Origin: Terriglobia bacterium | Lineage (GTDB): Bacteria > Acidobacteriota > Terriglobia > Terriglobales > Acidobacteriaceae | Length of the DNA: 64,000 nt | Assembly (NCBI GenBank): GCA_020073465.1 | Contig: JAIQFC010000015.1 | Span: 164,074-228,073 of the forward strand | Direction: 5' to 3' | Part shown: piece by piece, positions 19,157-27,848 of the stretch | How positions within the stretch are numbered: position 1 is the first letter of the stretch | How the letters are laid out: every line of letters starts with the position of its first letter | Position numbers and translations under genes: made by a program | The notes under the pieces: model-generated | What the model was told of the DNA's origin: nothing | What the model saw: the letters and a program-made list of their open reading frames with translations, nothing else | The model's database searches: none

Positions 19157-21376
19157 ATGGCGAGTCTCCGCCAACAGATCGCGACCACCGCGCTCACGCT
19201 CACTAAGTTCCGCGAGCTGATGAAGCGGTTGCAGGAGAACCGTCCCCAGGACGACCTCTCCCTGGTCAAGAAGGCCTACGACTACTCCCTGAAGCACCAC
19301 GAAGGCCAGACCCGCGCCTCGGGAGAGCCCTACCTGGTCCATCCTCTTGAGGTCGCCCTCGTCTTGGCTGAAATGAAGATGGATCCGGTCGCCATCGCTG
19401 CCGGTCTTCTCCACGATTCGGTCGAGGACACCTCGGTCACCATCGTCGATATTCGCAAGGAATTCGGCGAGCAGGTCGCCCACATCGTCGAAGGCGTCAC
19501 CAAGATTAGCAAGATTGACTTCGCCACCCGCGAGGAGCAGCAGGCCGAGAACCTCCGCAAGATGATGCTCGCCATGGTCGACGACATCCGTGTCGTGCTC
19601 ATCAAACTTGCCGACCGCCTGCACAACATGCGCACGCTCGAGCACCTTCCACCCGAGCGCCAGCACAAGATCGCCCAGGAGACCTTGGAAATCTACGCCC
19701 CCATCGCCCACCGCCTGGGCATGGGTAAAATTCGCGGCGAACTGGAAGACCTTGGCTTCCGCTTTCTCGATCCTCTTGGTTACGAGCAGGTGGAAAGGTC
19801 AGTCAACGCTCGGCGCAAGGAGGGCGAAGCCTTCCTGGCGAAAATGCAGCAGATCATCAACGACAAGCTGAAGGAGGCCGGCATTCAGGCCCGCGTCGAA
19901 AGCCGCATCAAGCGCCTCTTCAGCATCCACAAGAAGCTTCAAAAACAGCGCATCACCGTCGATCAGGTGTACGACCTCTGCGCTATGCGAGTAGTCACTC
20001 GCTCGCTGCAAGATTGCTACGCCGTCCTCGGAATCATTCACAACCTCTGGCGGCCGGTGCCCGGGCGCATCAAGGATTTCATCGCCATGCCGCGCCCAAA
20101 CTTCTACCAGTCCCTGCACACCTCGGTGATCACCGAAGACGGCACTCCCTTCGAAATCCAGATTCGCACCGAAGAGATGCACAAGATGGCTGAGGAGGGC
20201 ATTGCCGCCCACTGGAAGTACAAAGACGGCCCGGTCTCCGCCCAGGACGAACAGCGCCTCGCCTGGCTGCGGCAAGTCGTCGAGTGGCAGCGTGACGTCA
20301 GCGATCCCAATGAATTCCTCTCTACGCTGAAAGTCGATCTCTATCCCGAAGAGGTCTACACCTTTACGCCCAAGGGCAAAGTCGTCGTGCTGCCCCGCGA
20401 CGCCACTCCCGTCGACTTCGCTTACACCATCCACACCGAAGTCGGCCACACCTGTGTCGGTGCCAAGGTCAACGGACGCATGGTGCCGCTGCGTCACAAA
20501 CTCCATTCCGGGGACATCGTTGAGATCCTCACCCAGCCCGGCCACAAGCCCAGCCGCGACTGGCTCGGCCTGGTCAAGTCCTCCCGCTCGCGCAACAAGA
20601 TCAAGCACTGGCTCAATGTCCACCAGCGCGAGCGCGCCATCGAAATCGGCCGCAAGCTGATCGAGAAAGAAGCCCGCAAATATCGCATCGCCCTGAAAGA
20701 GATCAAAGACGACGAACTGCAGAAGGTCGCCTCCGGCTACGGCCTCGGCCGTGTCGACGACTTGATGTCCGGCATCGGCTACGGAAAGTATTCCGCGCGG
20801 CAGGTACTGGCTCGCCTGCTCCCGCCCGGCGTCACCCCGTCGATGGAAGGTGATATCGAAGCCGAAGGCTTGGGCGCAAAGCCCGGCACCATCGCCAGCG
20901 TCGTCCGCCGCGTCTTTGGAGACCACAACGCCATCACGGTCAAAGGCCAGGGCGACATGCTGGTCTACCGCGCCCGATGTTGCAACCCCATCCGCGGAGA
21001 GGCCATCATCGGCTACATCACCCGTGGGAAGGGCGTGGCCGTGCACTCCATCAACTGTCCCAACGTCACCAATCTTCTCTACGAACCGGAACGCCGCATC
21101 GACGTCGAATGGGCCCGCGACGAAACCACTCCAACGTCCTATCCCGTGAAACTCACCGTCTTCTGCGACGATCGCTTCGGCATGCTGAAAAGCATCACCG
21201 GCGTCATCGGCGACGCTCAAAGCAACATCCGCAACATCGCCGCCCACACCGCCAATAGCCAGGCCAGCGTCGAAGTCGTGCTCGACATCGCCGACCTCAA
21301 GCATCTGGAACAGATCATCGCCGGCCTCCGCAAAATCCCCGGCGTGCACGAAGTGCAACGCCTGCAGAAAATCTAG
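19157..21376 (+). CDS. rsh: Bifunctional (p)ppGpp synthetase/hydrolase (Rsh)
   Basis: This 739-residue stringent-response enzyme makes and degrades (p)ppGpp. It has an HD hydrolase domain (GLLHDSVEDT at about residue 80), and a synthetase domain with PGRIKDFIAMPRPNFYQSLHT. The RIKD sequence is the RxKD form found in bifunctional enzymes rather than the ExDD of RelA. A TGS domain (VVVLPRDATPVDFAYTIHTEVGHTCVGAKV), a conserved Cys region (RARCCNPIRGEAIIGYIT) and a C-terminal ACT domain follow. The full length matches the family. Expressed as a long RSH, it should be controlled by the ribosome through its C-terminal half. Confidence 0.95.
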   Translation: MASLRQQIATTALTLTKFRELMKRLQENRPQDDLSLVKKAYDYSLKHHEGQTRASGEPYLVHPLEVALVLAEMKMDPVAIAAGLLHDSVEDTSVTIVDIRKEFGEQVAHIVEGVTKISKIDFATREEQQAENLRKMMLAMVDDIRVVLIKLADRLHNMRTLEHLPPERQHKIAQETLEIYAPIAHRLGMGKIRGELEDLGFRFLDPLGYEQVERSVNARRKEGEAFLAKMQQIINDKLKEAGIQARVESRIKRLFSIHKKLQKQRITVDQVYDLCAMRVVTRSLQDCYAVLGIIHNLWRPVPGRIKDFIAMPRPNFYQSLHTSVITEDGTPFEIQIRTEEMHKMAEEGIAAHWKYKDGPVSAQDEQRLAWLRQVVEWQRDVSDPNEFLSTLKVDLYPEEVYTFTPKGKVVVLPRDATPVDFAYTIHTEVGHTCVGAKVNGRMVPLRHKLHSGDIVEILTQPGHKPSRDWLGLVKSSRSRNKIKHWLNVHQRERAIEIGRKLIEKEARKYRIALKEIKDDELQKVASGYGLGRVDDLMSGIGYGKYSARQVLARLLPPGVTPSMEGDIEAEGLGAKPGTIASVVRRVFGDHNAITVKGQGDMLVYRARCCNPIRGEAIIGYITRGKGVAVHSINCPNVTNLLYEPERRIDVEWARDETTPTSYPVKLTVFCDDRFGMLKSITGVIGDAQSNIRNIAAHTANSQASVEVVLDIADLKHLEQIIAGLRKIPGVHEVQRLQKI

Positions 21377-21379
21377 CAG

Positions 21380-21500
21380 CAGTTCTCAGTTCTCAGTGAA
21401 AAGCTTAAGATCGTCGTGATAGATTGAATCCTCCGAGTCCTCAGTACCCTGTGCGGTTTGGGGCCCTAACTGAGAGCTGACAACTAAGAACTGAGAACTG
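21380..21500. repeat. Inverted pair of heptamer arrays before ridA
   Basis: Right after the rsh stop, CAGTTCT occurs twice plus a partial copy. About 70 bases later the complementary orientation appears as AACTGAG, AGCTGAC, AACTAAG, AACTGAG, AACTG, ending six bases before the ATG of ridA. The two arms could pair into a long hairpin. The unit is the same as in the large array before peptide deformylase. Confidence 0.7.
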
Positions 21501-21506
21501 GTTTCC

Positions 21507-21884
21507 ATGCGCGAAGTCATATCCACCAAAGACGCTCCACAAGCCATCGGCCCCTACTCGCAAGCCATCAAAGCCAACGGATTCATCTTTGTCTCCGGCC
21601 AGGTCGCCATCGACCCCGCTACCCAGCAAATCATCACCGGAGACCTTTCCGCACAGACCGATCGCGTCCTGCGCAATTTGTCCGAGATTCTGGAAGCCGC
21701 CGGCAGCGGCCTCGGGAAGGTCGTCCGCACTACCGTCTTCCTGAAGAACATGGGTGAATTCACCGCAATGAACGAGGTCTACGCCAAGTACTTCAGTTCC
21801 ACGCCCCCGGCTCGATCCACGGTCGAGGTCTCGCGCCTGCCGAGAGACGTGCTCGTGGAAATCGATGTAATCGCGTTGGAATAG
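21507..21884 (+). CDS. ridA: RidA-family reactive enamine/imine deaminase
   Basis: The 125-residue protein is full length for the YjgF/YER057c/UK114 family. It reads [35 protein letters not shown] at the N-terminus and [23 protein letters not shown] at the C-terminus, with the substrate-binding Arg of that last segment present. It hydrolyses reactive enamines made by PLP enzymes such as threonine dehydratase, in the cytoplasm. A heptamer array rather than a recognisable Shine-Dalgarno precedes its ATG. Confidence 0.93.
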   Translation: MREVISTKDAPQAIGPYSQAIKANGFIFVSGQVAIDPATQQIITGDLSAQTDRVLRNLSEILEAAGSGLGKVVRTTVFLKNMGEFTAMNEVYAKYFSSTPPARSTVEVSRLPRDVLVEIDVIALE

Positions 21885-21931
21885 AGGACAGACCTCAAAC
21901 CCGGAACAGCAGGATTACACGGGCATTCTCA

Positions 21932-21966
21932 CGAGACTTCCGTGTACTCTGCGTCCTCTGTGGTCT
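21932..21966. repeat. Short GTGTACTCTGCGTCCTCTG-type repeat before the FKBP gene
   Basis: The stretch CCGTGTACTCTGCGTCCTCTG then TGGTCTA is one version of a repeat also found before the FAH-family gene (near 42.52 kb) and, more diverged, before the adenosine deaminase gene (near 29.6 kb). Here a good Shine-Dalgarno (GGAGG) separates it from the start codon. Confidence 0.45.
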
Positions 21967-21985
21967 AGATGTTTCGGAGGAAGCC

Positions 21986-22456
21986 ATGACAAAGTACTTG
22001 CTAGCAGTTGCCATTATCCTTGCACTGACGGCCGCCATTGTCCTAGCCCAGACCGCAACTAAGAAGGCGGCTCCCGTGCGCCCCAACACCAACGCCCCCA
22101 CCAAGGTCACCGGCGACGGCGTGAAGACCGCCTCCGGCCTGCAGTACTGGGACATCAAACTCGGCCTCGGCCCTCTCGCCAAAGCGGGAGACCATGTGAA
22201 GGTGCACTACACCGGCTGGCTCACCACCGGCAAGAAGTTCGACAGTTCCGTTGGCACGGGTCAGCCGTTCGCTTTCAAGCTGGGCAACGGCGAGGTCATC
22301 AAGGGATGGGACGAAGGTGTAGCCGGAATGAAAGTCGGTGGCAAGCGCCAGCTGCGCATCCCGCCCGAGCTGGCCTACGGCGCGAGCGGATACCCGCCCA
22401 TTATCCCGGCAAACGCCACGCTGATTTTTGATGTGCAGTTGGTCGGCGTGCAGTAA
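21986..22456 (+). CDS. FKBP-type peptidyl-prolyl cis-trans isomerase, exported
   Basis: The 156-residue protein has an N-terminal signal peptide (residues 1-22, ending near VLAQ). A single FKBP domain follows: [78 protein letters not shown] and [12 protein letters not shown]. The active-site aromatic and acidic residues of the family are present. It should catalyse proline isomerisation in the periplasm. GGAGGAAGCC before the ATG is a strong ribosome site. Confidence 0.92.
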   Translation: MTKYLLAVAIILALTAAIVLAQTATKKAAPVRPNTNAPTKVTGDGVKTASGLQYWDIKLGLGPLAKAGDHVKVHYTGWLTTGKKFDSSVGTGQPFAFKLGNGEVIKGWDEGVAGMKVGGKRQLRIPPELAYGASGYPPIIPANATLIFDVQLVGVQ

Positions 22457-22524
22457 AGAGGTTTATCGCTGAGTACGGGCATGCCGCGATGGGTCAAAGG
22501 TTTCGACAGACCCCACGATGCCCA

Positions 22525-22550
22525 CGTAGAGACAGCCGCCTCGACTGTCC
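22525..22550. repeat. REP-like palindrome (ACAGCCGCC...GACTGTCC)
   Basis: ACGTAGAGACAGCCGCC pairs imperfectly with TCGACTGTCC. GTAG lies at the 5' foot, and the downstream GGGCGAAGCCC forms a second small hairpin with a GAA loop. The rest of this spacer between the FKBP and bL28 genes holds nothing else I recognise. Confidence 0.6.
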
Positions 22551-22720
22551 AAGCCTGGGCGAAGCCCGGCGTCTCCGAGAAACTCCGTAGGCATGCAGGT
22601 AGGGAACGACTTCACTCGTGCTGTAAAAGCAGCACAGCCGCCGATAGTCCAGCCCTGTGGTCTACGGTCTAGGCTCTGAAACCCGCTTGAGATTGTCGGT
22701 GATTTTCCGCGTTTGAGTTA

Positions 22721-22909
22721 TTACGCCTTGACCACTTTGCCGCTGCGCAGGCAGGACGTGCAGACGCGCATGCGCTTGGTCGCCGCCCCCACTCGCGCGT
22801 GCACCGGACGCAGATTAACGTTCCAGCGCCGCTTGGTCACGTTGTGGGCGTGGCTGATGCGGTTTCCCGCTTGCGGCTTCTTGCCGCAGATATCGCATTG
22901 TTGTGCCAT
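22721..22909 (-). CDS. rpmB: 50S ribosomal protein bL28
   Basis: This 62-residue protein begins MAQQCDICGKKPQAGNRISHAHNVTKRRWNVNL and continues with RVCTSCLRSGKVVKA. The two Cys pairs (CxxC at residues 5-8 and near the C-terminus) mark the zinc-binding C+ form of L28. The frame stays open upstream, but the family start is unambiguous and a GGGAGTCAT ribosome site precedes it. It sits alone, convergent to the FKBP gene. Confidence 0.95.
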   Translation of the reverse strand: MAQQCDICGKKPQAGNRISHAHNVTKRRWNVNLRPVHARVGAATKRMRVCTSCLRSGKVVKA

Positions 22910-23090
22910 GATGACTCCCAGAAGGATTCTGATCTTGTTGGGTAAAACATAGATTTTACAGGAGATTGGGCAGTTTCGACAAGGTTGGTTCGACCCAGCG
23001 GCCGAACCACGAAGGCCGTGATCTCTCGCAGCCAAGAAATCGGGTACTTACAGCATCCCGCGACGCCCTCAGCATACAGCCGGAAAGCAC

Positions 23091-23262
23091 GCCCTGAGCT
23101 GAGTCGAAGGGCGGTGAAAGAATGCAGCCCACGGTCCAAGCGTGGGTACTGCAGCAAGAAGCGGTGAGCCCCGAAGGGGCGCAATTCGTTAGCCCAGGAT
23201 GCAAGTCCTGGGTAGCGAAGCAGGTGGGACGAGTCCTGAAGGGACGGCACAGCGCTCTGACC
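23091..23262. repeat. Composite repeat: R3 core plus three-hairpin element
   Basis: The left part carries CCCTGAGCTGAGTCGAAGGG. It is followed by three potential hairpins: GCCCCGAAGGGGC, CCCAGGATGCAAGTCCTGGG (GCAA loop), and GTCCTGAAGGGAC followed by GGCACA. Three other copies of the three-hairpin part are in the window. The whole spacer between bL28 and the DUF971 gene (about 460 bases) contains nothing else recognisable. Confidence 0.65.
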
Positions 23263-23367
23263 TCGATGCCGCAGCACTTGAACCGCAAAGTGAAGCACCG
23301 CCTACCGCCCTCAAAGGAGACACTAGCACCGAGGAACGCCAATTCCACGCTATGCGATACTGAACCC

Positions 23368-23748
23368 ATGCAGTCCCCGCTCCAATCCCCCACCGCCGCC
23401 ACCGACCCCAAGTCGGTGAAGGTCAACCTGACCACCGGCACCGGCGTCGACATCGAATGGAAAGACGGTCATGTTTCGCACTATTCCTTCGTTTACCTTC
23501 GCGACGCCTGCCCCTGCGCCATGTGCAACGAAGAGCGCGACAAGTCCAACCGGAAGCCAGGCCAGCCGCCCAAACCCTCTCCCGGAGCCCTGCCCATGTT
23601 CAAGCCCGCCGCCAAGCCCCTCTCCGCCGAGCCGGTCGGCAAATACGCCATCAAGTTCAACTGGAACGACAACCACGACCTCGGCCTCTACTCCTGGAAG
23701 TACCTCCGTGAAGTCTGCCCGTGCAAACAGTGCAAGCTGAGCCAGTGA
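23368..23748 (+). CDS. DUF971 domain protein
   Basis: The 126-residue product matches DUF971, the domain also found at the N-terminus of gamma-butyrobetaine hydroxylase. It contains VDIEWKDGHVSHYSFVYLRDACPCAMCNEE and YAIKFNWNDNHDLGLYSWKYLREVCPCKQC. The two Cys-Pro-Cys motifs probably bind metal (zinc or an iron-sulfur cluster). In other bacteria stand-alone DUF971 proteins are often found near Fe-S or P-loop (ApbC/Mrp) genes, but none is close here. I start at ATG giving MQSPLQSP; upstream sequence in the same frame is repeat DNA. Confidence 0.85.
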   Translation: MQSPLQSPTAATDPKSVKVNLTTGTGVDIEWKDGHVSHYSFVYLRDACPCAMCNEERDKSNRKPGQPPKPSPGALPMFKPAAKPLSAEPVGKYAIKFNWNDNHDLGLYSWKYLREVCPCKQCKLSQ

Positions 23749-23907
23749 CGTGACGGCTGAAAACTCGAAAAACGTATGTGCAAGAACCACAAAATCAGCA
23801 AGTTAGCTTGCCGTAGGCGTGCCTTGACCGGGTCATTGTCAAGTGGTAATCTGTGAACATGAAGAGCAAGAGTGAAATGGGTGTCTTGGTTGGGTAACTC
23901 GGCAAGC

Positions 23908-24477
23908 TTACTGTTTCCACCTCTGGGCGAGCCACTGCAACTCCACGTAGTAAGTATAGTCGTTGTCCACTTTCCGTTCGTTTACGATCCATTGCTCTAG
24001 ATTTCCGAAACTTTGGCTTACGGCAGACTCGAAGAAGCTCTTCAGCTTCCCCTCATCTGCAGTGCGGTTCTTAATGGCCAGCGCCATTTCCTCGAAAAAG
24101 CCCAGCAGACCGATGAGGTCCGCTCTTGCCTCTAGAATATCTTTGGTAAGCTGGACTCCCTTTGCATTGCGCATGATGCTGGATGGATCTAATTGCTGCT
24201 CGATTACGGCCCGCAGTCGGTTCTTCAAAGCCGCAAGAGTGGGATTGTTCCAGCGCTCAATGAGTTTGTCGGCGCGTTGGCTCCGTTCTTCTTCAATCCC
24301 TTTCATATAGCTGTAAAGCCCGAACGCCCCAGCCACCAAAGATGCCCCGAAAACGTAGTTTTGCCTCCAATGCTCGTCCCCTGCTCGGTGAAAAGCCCAG
24401 AGGATCAACATCTCGATCAGACAGAACGACCCAACTACCAGCCACACCAAGGGTATGTCAATTCGTATCTTGCGCAT
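23908..24477 (-). CDS. Small membrane protein, DUF4760-like
   Basis: The product has about 189 residues from the ATG giving MRKIRIDIPLVWL. Two membrane helices lie at the N-terminus (VWLVVGSFCLIEMLILWAF and VFGASLVAGAFGLYSYM). A cytoplasmic, mostly helical domain follows (residues about 60-185) with KLIERWNNPTLAALKNRLRAV, GLLGFFEEMALAIKNRTADEGKLKSFFESAV and a terminal YVELQWLAQRW. This order is that of DUF4760 proteins, whose function is unknown. It is convergent to DUF971 and divergent from pcrA, with no partner. Confidence 0.6.
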   Translation of the reverse strand: MRKIRIDIPLVWLVVGSFCLIEMLILWAFHRAGDEHWRQNYVFGASLVAGAFGLYSYMKGIEEERSQRADKLIERWNNPTLAALKNRLRAVIEQQLDPSSIMRNAKGVQLTKDILEARADLIGLLGFFEEMALAIKNRTADEGKLKSFFESAVSQSFGNLEQWIVNERKVDNDYTYYVELQWLAQRWKQ

Positions 24478-24567
24478 GCGTCCCCCAGTCGGCACGGATT
24501 CTACGCTGAATCCTGAAATCAGCAAAAGAGATTAAAATCAATCATCACCACCGGAGCCACTCCCGCA

Positions 24568-27273
24568 TTGTCTTTTCTCGACCAACTCAACCCGCAGCAG
24601 CGCGAGGCTGTCGAAACCACCGAAGGCCCGGTGCTGATCCTCGCCGGAGCAGGCAGCGGTAAGACGCGCGTCATCACCTACCGCATCGCCTACCTGATCG
24701 AAAACATGGGCGTGATGCCCGAGTCCATCCTGGCCATGACCTTCACCAACAAGGCCGCCGCCGAAATGGGAGAGCGTGTCGAGAAACTCGTCGGTGGCCT
24801 GAGCATCGCCAAGCCGGTTATCTCGACGTTTCACTCGTTCTGCGTGCGTGTCTTACGCCGCGACATCGAAGCCTTGCGCATCCCATCCACCGTGCCCGGC
24901 CAGCCGCCCATCGGCCACACGAAGAAATTCGTGATCTACGACGAGTCCGACCAGCAATCCGTGGTCAAAGGAATCATGAAGCGCCTCGGCCTCGACGACA
25001 AGCAACTCACCCCGCGCACCGTCCTCTCCCGCATCTCCTGGGCAAAGAACCACATGCTCGACCCGCAGGAACTCTACCTGCAGTCCGCCGACCCCAAGAC
25101 CGAAAAGATTGCCCATCTTTTCGAGGAGTACCGCAAAGAGCTGCGCAAGGCCAACGCCCTCGACTTCGACGACCTGCTGCTCGAAGCCATGCGTCTGCTC
25201 AAGGTCGCGGCGCCCGTGCGTGAATACTACAATCGCCGCTTCCAATACCTCCTCATCGACGAATATCAGGACACCAACCGCCCGCAGTACGAACTGATGC
25301 GCCTGCTCGCCGGGGATCGCCACAACGTCTGCGCCGTCGGCGACGAAGACCAGTCGATCTATTCCTGGCGCGGCGCCGATATTCGCAACATCCTGGAATT
25401 CGAAAAGGATTTTCCCGAGGCCAAAATTGTCCGCCTCGAGCAGAACTATCGCTCCACCCAGAATATTCTGCAGGCTGCGTCCGCTGTAGTCGCCAACAAC
25501 ATCCGCCGCAAAGGAAAGAACCTCTGGACTTCGCGCCAGGGAGGCACCAGGATCGGCTACTACGAGGCCCCCGACGGTGAGAATGAAGCCCTGTTCGCCG
25601 CCGACAACATCGCGAAGTATCTCCGCGAAGCCACCGAGCGCGGCGAAACTGCGCGTGCCGCCGTCCTCTACCGCACCAACTCGCAGTCACGCCTGTTCGA
25701 AGAAGCCATGCGCCGCTACGGCCTCAAATACCACGTGGTCGGCGGCTTCTCCTTCTACGAACGGGCCGAGATCAAGGACCTGATCTCGTACCTCAAAGTC
25801 ATCCAGAACCCCGACGACTCGATCTCGCTCCTGCGCGTCATCAACACCCCCGTCCGCGGCATCGGCAAAGGCACCATCGAGACTCTGGAACGCCTGGCAC
25901 TGGAAACCGGATTGTCGCTATGGGGCGCGATCGCGGAAGCCATCCGCCGCCAGTTACTCCCGCAGCGCGCCTTATCGTCGCTAAAGAATTTCCAGCAGCT
26001 GATCGAAGACGCTCGAGCGATGCAGGCAGGAACCTTCGCCGAACAACTGGAGGAAAGTGCAAGTGTAGAGGGGGTGCCTTCGGAGACGCAGGCACCACCC
26101 CAGCCCATGTGGGGACAGCCGCCCTCGGCTGTCCAGCAAGGCGAAGCCCTGTCGGCCTCCGGTGACGCCAACGATACCACCGCCTTCGATCCCTCCGAGT
26201 TCGGCAACATTTCCTTCGACTTCGCCGCCGCCGCCGACAGTAACGCCGGCGTCCCGCCGGCTGTCGAGCGGGCGTCCCGCCCGCTCCCGGGACAGCAAAA
26301 TGCTAGCGCTACAAGCCCCTCCACCGCCGACCTCCTCAAATTCCTCATCGACCGCACCGGCTACATCAAGCTCCTCGAAGAGGAAGACACGCCCGAGGCC
26401 TACTCCCGCATCGAAAACTTGCGCGAACTGGTCAACGCCGCCATGGACTCCCACGACCGTGCCGAGACCCTCGACCAGTTCCTCGACCACGCCGCCCTCA
26501 TCGCCGACGCCGACGATTACGACGAACGTTCCCAGATCACTCTCATGAGCCTGCACGCCGCCAAGGGTCTTGAGTTCCCATTAGTCTTCCTCAGCGGCCT
26601 CGAAGAAGGCCTGTTCCCCCATTCCCGCACCATGCTCGTCCCCGAAGATATCGAAGAAGAGCGCCGCCTCTGCTATGTCGGCATGACCCGCGCCATGGAC
26701 CAGCTCATCCTGACCCGCGCCGTCTACCGCCGCCGATACGGCACCGATTTGCCCGAAGCCAGCGTCCCGTCAAGGTTCCTGGAAGAAGTCCCAATCCAGC
26801 TGATCGAAGAGTTGGGAAGACGCAGCACCACTGCTCGTGGAGGGACGGGCGCCCCCGCCCGTCCGTCGGGGCGAAGCCCCGCAGCCTACGATGCCGGGGG
26901 CACCCACTACTCCTACGAAGACGAAGACCAGAGCGCAGCGTGGCACGAATCACGTGGGGACACCCGCCCTCGGCTGCCCGTCGGGGCGAAGCCCCGAAGC
27001 AACTCGCTGGTCAAGCCCTACAACTCCATCGAGAACATCGCCGAGTTCTTCGCCTCCCGCGGCAAGAAGTTCACTATACCTAAGGCCCCGGTCGAAGAGC
27101 CCACGGGCAAGCGCGGATTCCGCCCCGGCCAGAGAGTCCGCCACCCTAAATACGGCGAGGGAACGGTCTACGAGCGCGAAGGAGAAGGCGAAGAAGCCAA
27201 GATTACGGTACAATTTCCACGCTTCGGTTTGAAGAAGCTGGTGGAGAAGTATGCCCAGCTGGAGCGGGCGTAG
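24568..27273 (+). CDS. pcrA: UvrD/PcrA-type ATP-dependent DNA helicase
   Basis: This superfamily I 3'-5' helicase acts in repair, replication restart and conflict resolution. It starts at TTG (SFLDQLNPQQREAVETTEGP) with Walker A AGAGSGKTRV, motif II LIDEYQDTNRPQYEL, QNYRS and MSLHAAKGLEFPLVFL. A C-terminal Tudor-like RNA-polymerase-binding domain (FRPGQRVRHPKYGEGTVYERE) is present. At 901 residues it is well above the usual 730-760. The excess lies in two linkers, about residues 495-590 and 757-812, and both contain REP palindromes seen elsewhere in intergenic DNA. The catalytic core looks intact. Confidence 0.95.
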   Translation: MSFLDQLNPQQREAVETTEGPVLILAGAGSGKTRVITYRIAYLIENMGVMPESILAMTFTNKAAAEMGERVEKLVGGLSIAKPVISTFHSFCVRVLRRDIEALRIPSTVPGQPPIGHTKKFVIYDESDQQSVVKGIMKRLGLDDKQLTPRTVLSRISWAKNHMLDPQELYLQSADPKTEKIAHLFEEYRKELRKANALDFDDLLLEAMRLLKVAAPVREYYNRRFQYLLIDEYQDTNRPQYELMRLLAGDRHNVCAVGDEDQSIYSWRGADIRNILEFEKDFPEAKIVRLEQNYRSTQNILQAASAVVANNIRRKGKNLWTSRQGGTRIGYYEAPDGENEALFAADNIAKYLREATERGETARAAVLYRTNSQSRLFEEAMRRYGLKYHVVGGFSFYERAEIKDLISYLKVIQNPDDSISLLRVINTPVRGIGKGTIETLERLALETGLSLWGAIAEAIRRQLLPQRALSSLKNFQQLIEDARAMQAGTFAEQLEESASVEGVPSETQAPPQPMWGQPPSAVQQGEALSASGDANDTTAFDPSEFGNISFDFAAAADSNAGVPPAVERASRPLPGQQNASATSPSTADLLKFLIDRTGYIKLLEEEDTPEAYSRIENLRELVNAAMDSHDRAETLDQFLDHAALIADADDYDERSQITLMSLHAAKGLEFPLVFLSGLEEGLFPHSRTMLVPEDIEEERRLCYVGMTRAMDQLILTRAVYRRRYGTDLPEASVPSRFLEEVPIQLIEELGRRSTTARGGTGAPARPSGRSPAAYDAGGTHYSYEDEDQSAAWHESRGDTRPRLPVGAKPRSNSLVKPYNSIENIAEFFASRGKKFTIPKAPVEEPTGKRGFRPGQRVRHPKYGEGTVYEREGEGEEAKITVQFPRFGLKKLVEKYAQLERA
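26107..26310 (+). repeat. REP palindromes embedded in pcrA (first linker)
   Basis: GTGGGGACAGCCGCC pairs with CTCGGCTGTCC and is followed by a small hairpin near AAGGCGAAGCCCT. Further on GCCGGCGTCCCGCCGGC and GAGCGGGCG...CGCCCGCTC form two more palindromes. All are translated as part of the helicase between its 2A/2B-region segments, with the frame kept open. Confidence 0.75.
26837..26996 (+). repeat. REP palindromes embedded in pcrA (C-terminal linker)
   Basis: Two units lie here, each with GTGG at the foot. One has GGACGGGCG...CGCCCGTCC, the other CACCCGCCCTCGGCTG; each is followed by the same GTCGGGGCGAAGCCCCG hairpin. They encode low-complexity sequence between the motor domains and the Tudor-like C-terminus. 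Confidence 0.75.
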
Positions 27274-27313
27274 ATTCGCAAATCACTGACTCTCTGAACA
27301 CGTCGAGAGAGTT

Positions 27314-27424
27314 CCGAAGCCGCAAGGCCGCAGTCCCTTCAGGGACGGCATTCATTAGCCCAGGACGTAAGTCCTGGGTAGGCTGGGTGGTTGAGCGAGT
27401 CCCGTTAGGGACGATACAACGCGG
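27314..27424. repeat. Three-hairpin repeat element with GTAA loop
   Basis: In order it has GTCCCTTCAGGGAC, CCCAGGACGTAAGTCCTGGG and GTCCCGTTAGGGAC, each able to fold, with the conserved linker ATTCATTAG before the middle hairpin. Compare copies near 23.2, 30.8 and 57.9 kb. Confidence 0.7.
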
Positions 27425-27472
27425 CTCCAACTAAACCGTGTCGCAGGTCGCAATAAACGCGAGCCCCGAAAA

Positions 27473-27499
27473 GCCTGCCCTGAGCGGAGCCGAAGGGGC
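27473..27499. repeat. Dispersed repeat CCTGCCCTGAGCG...GAAGGGG
   Basis: GCCTGCCCTGAGCGGAGCCGAAGGGGCG is a close copy of the element also seen near 29.50, 54.30 and 57.81 kb, and inverted near 32.0 kb. It lies about 70 bases before the short basic gene. Confidence 0.65.
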
Positions 27500-27567
27500 G
27501 AGAACCATCCGGGGCGCCATGCGCCCCGGACAATCCATTAACGACAAAAGAGGAATCAACCGCATTC

Positions 27568-27729
27568 ATGGCAAACACAAAGTCACTCAGCAAAGAAGAC
27601 CGTAAGAAGGCCCGCCGCGCCGCCCGCAAGAAACGCAAAGCGGAAAAGCCGCTCAAGCCCCGCGATTACGCTCGCGGATCGAAAAAGCCCAAAGTTAAGA
27701 AGCTGGCACGCGGCCAGGCCAAGCGGTAA
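27568..27729 (+). CDS. Short, highly basic protein of unknown function (53 aa)
   Basis: The 53-residue product begins MANTKSLSKEDRKKARRAAR and ends LARGQAKR; about half of its residues are Lys or Arg. An AAAGAGG ribosome site precedes the ATG at a normal distance, which together with the clean start and stop supports a real gene. The composition suggests binding to RNA, ribosome or nucleic acid, but there is no diagnostic motif. It lies between pcrA and a permease. It could be a ribosome-associated small protein like those found near rpmB in other phyla; that is a guess. Confidence 0.6.
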   Translation: MANTKSLSKEDRKKARRAARKKRKAEKPLKPRDYARGSKKPKVKKLARGQAKR

Positions 27730-27741
27730 GAGCAAAAACTC

Positions 27742-27785
27742 GTGTGGGAGCGGGCGACTCGCCCGCTCCGTCGCGAAGCGACGCG
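27742..27785. repeat. REP palindrome with GTGG foot and GAA-loop hairpin
   Basis: GTGTGGGAGCGGGCGAC followed by TCGCCCGCTC forms a near-perfect palindrome. A second hairpin GTCGCGAAGCGAC with a GAA loop follows at once. The same two-part plan is found in the copies inside pcrA. Confidence 0.7.
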
Positions 27786-27792
27786 GGCTTCT

Positions 27793-27827
27793 GGCTAGAG
27801 GCTAAGAGCTAATAGCTAAGAGCCAGT
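27793..27827. repeat. Five diverged heptamer units before the permease
   Basis: GGCTAGA, GGCTAAG, AGCTAAT, AGCTAAG and AGCCAGT run head to tail and end about 20 bases before the TTG start of the permease. A GGAG ribosome site lies between. Confidence 0.6.
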
Positions 27828-27848
27828 TTTTTAGGAGACCACAACCGC

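Noticed and set aside
19799-21358. Open frame of about 519 codons on the minus strand opposite rsh
   Set aside because: Shadow of the Rsh coding sequence; composition typical of antisense GC-rich frames.
22910-23367. Coding sequence in the bL28-DUF971 spacer
   Set aside because: Open frames there read through the three-hairpin repeat and have no ribosome site or conserved motif.
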